Below are positions 59,974 to 64,000 of a DNA stretch of 64,000 nt, piece by piece (position 1 is the first letter of the stretch; each line of letters starts with the position of its first letter). Position numbers and translations under genes: made by a program. Source of the DNA: Symbiodinium natans (Eukaryota > Sar > Dinophyceae > Suessiales > Symbiodiniaceae); NCBI GenBank assembly GCA_905221605.1, contig CAJNDS010002398.1, positions 381,949 through 445,948 of the forward strand, written 5' to 3'. Below the pieces are notes generated by a model. That model made no database searches, had not been told where the DNA came from, and was given only the letters and a program-made list of their open reading frames with translations.

Positions 59974-60182
59974 AAACCCCAAAATGCTGTTCGCTTTGTG
60001 CAGTTCATTCATGCGTTAACTTGCAATGAACGCACAATGCTCACTGTATGCTTTCTCCTCTGGGTCTAGGGCTCAGTCTCCTGTATCTCCACGTCACGAA
60101 CAACCTTAACTTTGAGACAGGATTTGGAAGAGGAACTCATTTGTAACCGCTAGACAAAACTTTGGCATGTGGATGACTGCGG

Positions 60183-60803
60183 ATGACTACTACTGCGGGA
60201 ACAAGTGAACACAAAGCCCCATTAAATGAACTCGATTTTAGCGGCGATCTGTGGGGATACCGGCTGGCAATGTCCACCTTATCAGTTGTTGTGCTGCTGC
60301 TATTCGAAGAAATCAGTTCTGCCACGGTTTCGAGATCTCGGGTCGGTGTTATGGTGGCTCCTGCACGTCTCTGCCTTGTTTCCTCATCATGGCTTCCAAG
60401 CGACCTGTTGGTGGACCCACTTCGCATGCCTCTCGCTGCAACTCAGTATCTCCGGCAGCTTCTTGTCGTAACACCTCGTTCCAAGTGTGGATGCCCTGTG
60501 AATGCCGCTTGTCACATGGATGTTGTGAGGGCTCGAGCACACCGTGACGTGTCCGAAACATTCAACGTCACAAACCCAAATCTAGCAGTCGTTCAGGGCC
60601 ACAGGCCATCGAACGACATCATAGCAACTCTAGAGCAACTGGGAGGCCCTCAACCTCATATCAACCCAGAAAGGCCGCGAAATTCGAGCGACGCGCAACC
60701 CAAACAATCGTCGCCCAAGAGAGTCCCTAACAACCCTGAAGCCCTCTTGTGCTCCCCTTGCCGATACTGGTTTAGGGGTTTCAGGGTTGGGTTTAGGGTT
60801 TAG
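60183..60803 (+). CDS. Hypothetical frame, 206 codons, unrecognised
   Basis: It begins with ATG and ends in telomere-type sequence (the last residues are FRGFRVGFRV), so at least the C-terminus is not natural coding sequence. The N-terminal part contains a hydrophobic stretch (LAMSTLSVVVLLLF). No family recognised. Overlapping frames exist on both strands. Most likely a chance frame or a gene fragment. Confidence 0.18.
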   Translation: MTTTAGTSEHKAPLNELDFSGDLWGYRLAMSTLSVVVLLLFEEISSATVSRSRVGVMVAPARLCLVSSSWLPSDLLVDPLRMPLAATQYLRQLLVVTPRSKCGCPVNAACHMDVVRARAHRDVSETFNVTNPNLAVVQGHRPSNDIIATLEQLGGPQPHINPERPRNSSDAQPKQSSPKRVPNNPEALLCSPCRYWFRGFRVGFRV

Positions 60804-61366
60804 GGATTAGGAATTCGGGGTTAGGGAACATCAGAAAACACAGCCAGGGCCTCCAGCACCCTCTCCGTTGACTCTGTGCCGAACCACGACTGGGTCAGCC
60901 GCGCAATGTGAGCCTCATGGACTTCACTAGCGAAAGCAAGGGGGGGCTCAGGGTTTGTGGTTTAAGGTTTAGGGATGTTTAGGGAGTAAGAGCTCGACTC
61001 CGCCCCCCAAACAAACATTTGGACACTGGAGGCGAAGCTGAAGATGAGTCCAATACAGGGGTCGAATAAATACCTAATGGTATTCCCTTATTGTCCCTAT
61101 ATAAATGCATGAGCCCTCAACCCCCTATTCTAATTTTTTAAGGCCATATTAATATTACACTTTGGTGGCCGTCCCCTTCGATCCTCTTTGGCCAAAGTCG
61201 CCTTGGAACTAATGCCTTCTTGTGTTTATCATAGAACTCAAGGGAATTACAACCATAAAACGTGCATTATGTAGGGGCTGTCTCCAGAATCCTATTCTGG
61301 GGTCTTAGGGTAGTAACCTACAACAATGTACTCCGGATTCTGGATAAGAAGAGTTCCTTTGGTTTA

Positions 61367-61370
61367 GGGT

Positions 61371-61402
<32 letters not shown>

Positions 61403-61407
61403 GGTTT
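61367..61407 (+). repeat. GGGTTGA tandem repeat
   Basis: Five perfect units of a seven-base variant of the telomere word, preceded by TTTA. Confidence 0.9.
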
Positions 61408-62124
61408 CGGGTTTTCGCCTAAGGTGATTCTCAGCTTCTGGGCACGCCCAGAGGCGAATTGGATCGGACGGATTTGGCTGGCGACAGATCGAGAACTTGG
61501 CTGCCAAAGTGTGTCTCGTGTTGTGCTGGGACATGTGCTGGTGATGAAATGTTTGTGGACTTCGAAGTGAGGGTGTAGGTTTTCGTGAATTGGGGCTGTT
61601 CGATTTTTATGTTAAGGTCGAGTTTTCACTTGTGATAGTTGGGGTGTAGGATCCCATTCCCATATTACATAGATCTATGCCGTAAACCTTAAGCTTTACA
61701 TACTAATACCCTAACCACTGAATCCCAAGCTGCTAGATCTGGCGAGGATGGGTGTCTTTGACAAGCTGCACTTCATGATGGAGCCTGCGCCCTGCGAGGG
61801 TCTGTAGCGCTCAGGTCTTAGGGGCCAGGGTGGATGTAGAAAGTGTTGCTCCCCTTTTTTGCACGAACGCACAAAGAAATGATTAGCGCTTTCCTCGTCC
61901 TTTGGCCAGTGCAAGTGGAACTCTGCCCTGGCATAGACCCTAAACATTAGACCAGTATGATACACTCCTGAGCTCATGAGTTAGCGACCCCTCCCGGCAA
62001 CACTATTCTGGGATACCTGTTTCTTGGGGACACTAATCAGCGTTCTACATTATGGGCCTCCACTAGCGCTTTCCACTGCAAGGAACTGCTGATCTCTCAG
62101 AGAGTCGGGTGCTCCAAAACGTTG

Positions 62125-62571
62125 TCATACCCTACATGCAAAGCTGTGACGCCTACCCAGGATGTCCATCCGATACTGCAAACGATCATTCATCTCGACC
62201 ACTGCGGCCTCCAAATCATCAAGTAACGGAGCATCCAAGACCCCAGCTTGAGCTAAATTGCTGTAACGCTTGCAAGAGGTAAAGCAAACTAAGCAAACTA
62301 AGCAAACTAGTGAAAACGAGACGTGCAGCTGTTGCGCCGTCAGGAAGGGTGAGCCGCTCCTAAGAGCGCCGAGTGGAATCTGTATTTTGACGAGAATAGG
62401 GAGGTCAACGTACGAAAACCACTTTAGCAGTTTTTTGCTGACGGCAATCGCCGGCCTGCTAGACTCATAGACAAGAGGGTTTGTGCTGATCTTAGCACTG
62501 GTTGGGCACTTGTGGGATTTGCTGTTGCCTTCCGCATGGTCCGCACACGTGTTGCAAGGTACATATAGCAT
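62125..62571 (-). CDS. Hypothetical frame, 148 codons, unrecognised
   Basis: It starts with ATG on the minus strand. The middle (LVCLVCLVCF) is simply the translation of a 9-bp tandem repeat. The C-terminal LLDDLEAAVVEMNDRLQYRMDIL looks helical and protein-like. No family recognised; low confidence. Confidence 0.2.
   Translation of the reverse strand: MLYVPCNTCADHAEGNSKSHKCPTSAKISTNPLVYESSRPAIAVSKKLLKWFSYVDLPILVKIQIPLGALRSGSPFLTAQQLHVSFSLVCLVCLVCFTSCKRYSNLAQAGVLDAPLLDDLEAAVVEMNDRLQYRMDILGRRHSFACRV
62282..62309 (+). repeat. 9-bp tandem repeat AAGCAAACT
   Basis: Three consecutive copies. Confidence 0.9.
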
Positions 62572-62739
62572 GGCACATTATAGGAGTATGGCTGGTCTTG
62601 CACCCACGGACTCACATGTATCAGGCTCCATTCCAGCAACACAGGTAGGCAAAAGCAAACGACACGCAGATAAGCTGCAAGCAGTGTGGGGGTCGCCCCA
62701 TATTCCCAGAAAACGCCACCCGGTAGACAAGAGGACATA

Positions 62740-62960
62740 TTCTACGTGATATGTTTTCTTCGATATTATGTTCTACTCATTAGTTCATTAGATCTTATAC
62801 CACTCTTTTCCATATATTACATATTTTTGTATTATATATTGATTGCAATTTACAACAGATATTTATATGCCATACTTGTGTTACATGATACAATGTTCTT
62901 TAATGGAATAGTATATAGGACGTGTTCTAGGTTACATACCTTTGTGCTTCATATCATACG
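62740..62960. other. AT-rich island
   Basis: About 220 bp are markedly richer in A+T than the neighbours and lack the TTTAGGG words. The plus-strand frame translates to a hydrophobic, Ile/Tyr/Leu-rich stretch (SIYYIFLYYILIAIYNRYLYAILVLHDTMFF) that resembles organelle-type protein composition. I could not match it to cox1, cox3 or cob by eye. Confidence 0.5.
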
Positions 62961-63047
62961 CCACAAGAAGCATGCGCCGGGGCTACCGCCTCGCTCGAGC
63001 TTCGGCGCCGCTGGTCCTGTTGCTTGTCGCCCAGGTCGCGGACAGAG

Positions 63048-63140
63048 ATCCTTGGGGGCTAAATTTGAACCCTAAAAGGGTTTAGAGTTCACATAGCCTT
63101 ATGACCCCAATTTAAGGGTTCATATTTCGTCCCCAAGGAT
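63048..63140. repeat. Inverted repeat, ~30-bp arms
   Basis: The arm at 63048-63077 (starts ATCCTTGGGG) is complementary to 63111-63140 (ends CCCCAAGGAT) at about 26 of 30 positions, separated by 33 bases. The right arm is inside the open coding frame that follows. Confidence 0.8.
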
Positions 63141-63539
63141 GGGCTGACTCTCTGGCACTGTATCGTGGGCGTTCTAGCAGCAGTTGACAGCGCAAGCTCT
63201 CTTATTTCTGGCATGATTAGTGGCAGAGACTTACAAGAACGTTGTGATGCTGATGCTCCTTGGTTGGTCTCGGCTTGGAAGGCCGCCGAAGCGATCTTAG
63301 CAAAGCGGCCGGCTATCGCTGTGGATGAGGTTCCCACAATCCTGATTCCAAAGGGCATCGCTGACTGGAAGCAGAAAGAAAGCTTCGCGTGCCGTGAAAT
63401 AATCCAGAGATTCGGTGGCTGGGGCGACCAGCCCTTTCTGGTCAGGGGCCTCTTTGACGAGGATGAGACGGAAGACACAAAGGGCCCAGCTGCTTGGAGC
63501 CTTGAGTGGCTTCAGATGCACGTGCCAGAGACTTGGTAG
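63105..63539 (+). CDS. Probable exon of an unrecognised gene
   Basis: The frame opens after a TGA at 63102 and runs to TAG at 63537-63539, with no convincing ATG, so it is probably an internal exon or a partial coding block. The translation is protein-like throughout: FVPKDGLTLWHCIVGVLAAVD near the start, then an Ala-rich helical part, AIAVDEVPTILIPKGIADW, and an acidic GLFDEDETED. The DG-x-x-LWH pattern recalls the DGNCLW box of OTU-type cysteine proteases, but Thr stands where the catalytic Cys would be, so this is not a family call. The next coding block is in another frame, which suggests an intron between them. Confidence 0.55.
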   Translation, partial: PQFKGSYFVPKDGLTLWHCIVGVLAAVDSASSLISGMISGRDLQERCDADAPWLVSAWKAAEAILAKRPAIAVDEVPTILIPKGIADWKQKESFACREIIQRFGGWGDQPFLVRGLFDEDETEDTKGPAAWSLEWLQMHVPETW

Positions 63540-63594
63540 CCCGGTGGTGCCCTTTCCCTCCCTCTTGTTGGTTCGTCCCTTATGAAGTAAGCAA

Positions 63595-63620
63595 CCCCCC
63601 CCCCCCCCAACAAAAAAAAA
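63595..63620 (+). repeat. Poly-C followed by poly-A in a likely intron
   Basis: A run of about 14 C, then AAC and about 9 A, between the two coding blocks. CAG at 63626-63628 and TTAG at 63631-63634 are possible acceptor sites. Confidence 0.8.
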
Positions 63621-63634
63621 ACACACAGCCTTAG

Positions 63635-64000
63635 TGGAATATTCTTACTGGGCTACCAAGGAGAAGAAAGTGAACTTGATTCATCTGCCTTTCTACCGCC
63701 AGCACTGGGCTGACGTGCGCAAATGCCCAGCGAAGCGACTCGAGGCAGTGATTGGGGCATCAATTGCAGAGATCACCACGGCCATGAAAGAAAACATCTC
63801 TGACTTCTACGTAGCGTTCGCGGAATCTCTATTTGGAGATAGGGACATCAAGAATTCTGATGTTGTCATGGAACTGCCAGAAGCTGAAAGCAAGAGAACA
63901 GAGTTCTTGCGTCGCCAAGCGAAAGCAGACAGGATCTGGTCGCTCTGTGCCAAGCATGGGCGATCGTTTTCGGGTTACTCGGGCGAAGTCTTCTTCGGAC
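63635..64000 (+). CDS. Probable exon, open to the window edge
   Basis: From about 63640 the codons starting at 63646 read TAC TGG GCT ACC without a stop to the end of the window. The product (about 120 residues) has HLPFYRQHWADVRKCPAKRLEAVIG, an amphipathic helical part (AEITTAMKENISDFYVAFAESLFG) and a basic segment (KRTEFLRRQAKADRIWSLCAKHGRSF). I recognise no family. The two possible acceptors just upstream are in the same phase relative to this frame; I could not fix the matching donor, since dinoflagellate introns often use non-GT donors. The gene is truncated by the window edge. Confidence 0.6.

Larger units (their letters stand above)
58164..62739. other. Intergenic DNA with AT-rich island and short repeats
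   Basis: It contains a purine-rich plus strand at 58296-58410, an AT-rich island at 59340-60060, and small tandem repeats. A perfect-arm hairpin CCAGAAT/ATTCTGG lies near 61287-61303. Apart from the two low-confidence frames listed separately, no gene is supported. Confidence 0.5.

Overview
The window looks like nuclear DNA of an alveolate, most likely a dinoflagellate. The support is base composition near 50% G+C with very sparse coding sequence, telomere-type TTTAGGG/CCCTAAA words scattered over the whole window, a large LINE-type retroelement, and two copies of a 13-base match (ATTTTGGCTCAAG) to the 3' end of the dinoflagellate trans-spliced leader as I remember it. No rRNA, tRNA, CRISPR array or bacterial-style operon was recognised. 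Most open frames in the window are not convincing genes.

Layout. Positions 1-3057 are anonymous intergenic DNA. Positions 3058-10697 are a decayed TTTAGGG-derived satellite. It is organised as a higher-order repeat of about 2.8 kb (modules A and B) and is interrupted by a unique 1.1-kb segment (5871-6990) carrying an unrecognised 251-codon frame. Positions 10698-24000 are intergenic, with a 10-bp minisatellite (17297-17451) and several hairpins. Positions 24025-30869 hold the clearest genetic unit: a LINE with one uninterrupted 1606-codon frame. Its order is AP-type endonuclease, reverse transcriptase, four Cys/His zinc-finger-like motifs, and a C-terminal ubiquitin-specific-protease (C19) domain. 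It lies between two (TGT)n microsatellites, has a 1.4-kb structured 3' region, and carries nine copies of a 13-bp palindrome of the type GGAGGnnnCCTCC.

Positions 34389-35949 hold a second remarkable object: an almost perfect foldback palindrome (arms about 0.4 kb) flanked on both sides by oppositely oriented arrays of an 11-bp word (GTAACGGAAAC) repeated every ~22 bp. The whole is bracketed by 99-bp direct repeats that each carry the spliced-leader-like 13-mer. Positions 46156-46640 and 57720-58163 are two copies of a dispersed repeat. Positions 48749-53275 are 2.9 nearly identical tandem copies of a 1574-bp unit. Positions 59340-60060 and 62740-62960 are AT-rich islands. The window ends in two open coding blocks (63105-63539 and about 63635-64000) that are probably exons of one gene running off the right edge.

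The functional content is therefore mostly mobile and repetitive. The LINE appears to be a self-contained retroelement whose product could cut target DNA, copy its RNA and possibly remove ubiquitin. The foldback element is probably non-autonomous and would need a protein, encoded elsewhere, that recognises the 22-bp iterons.
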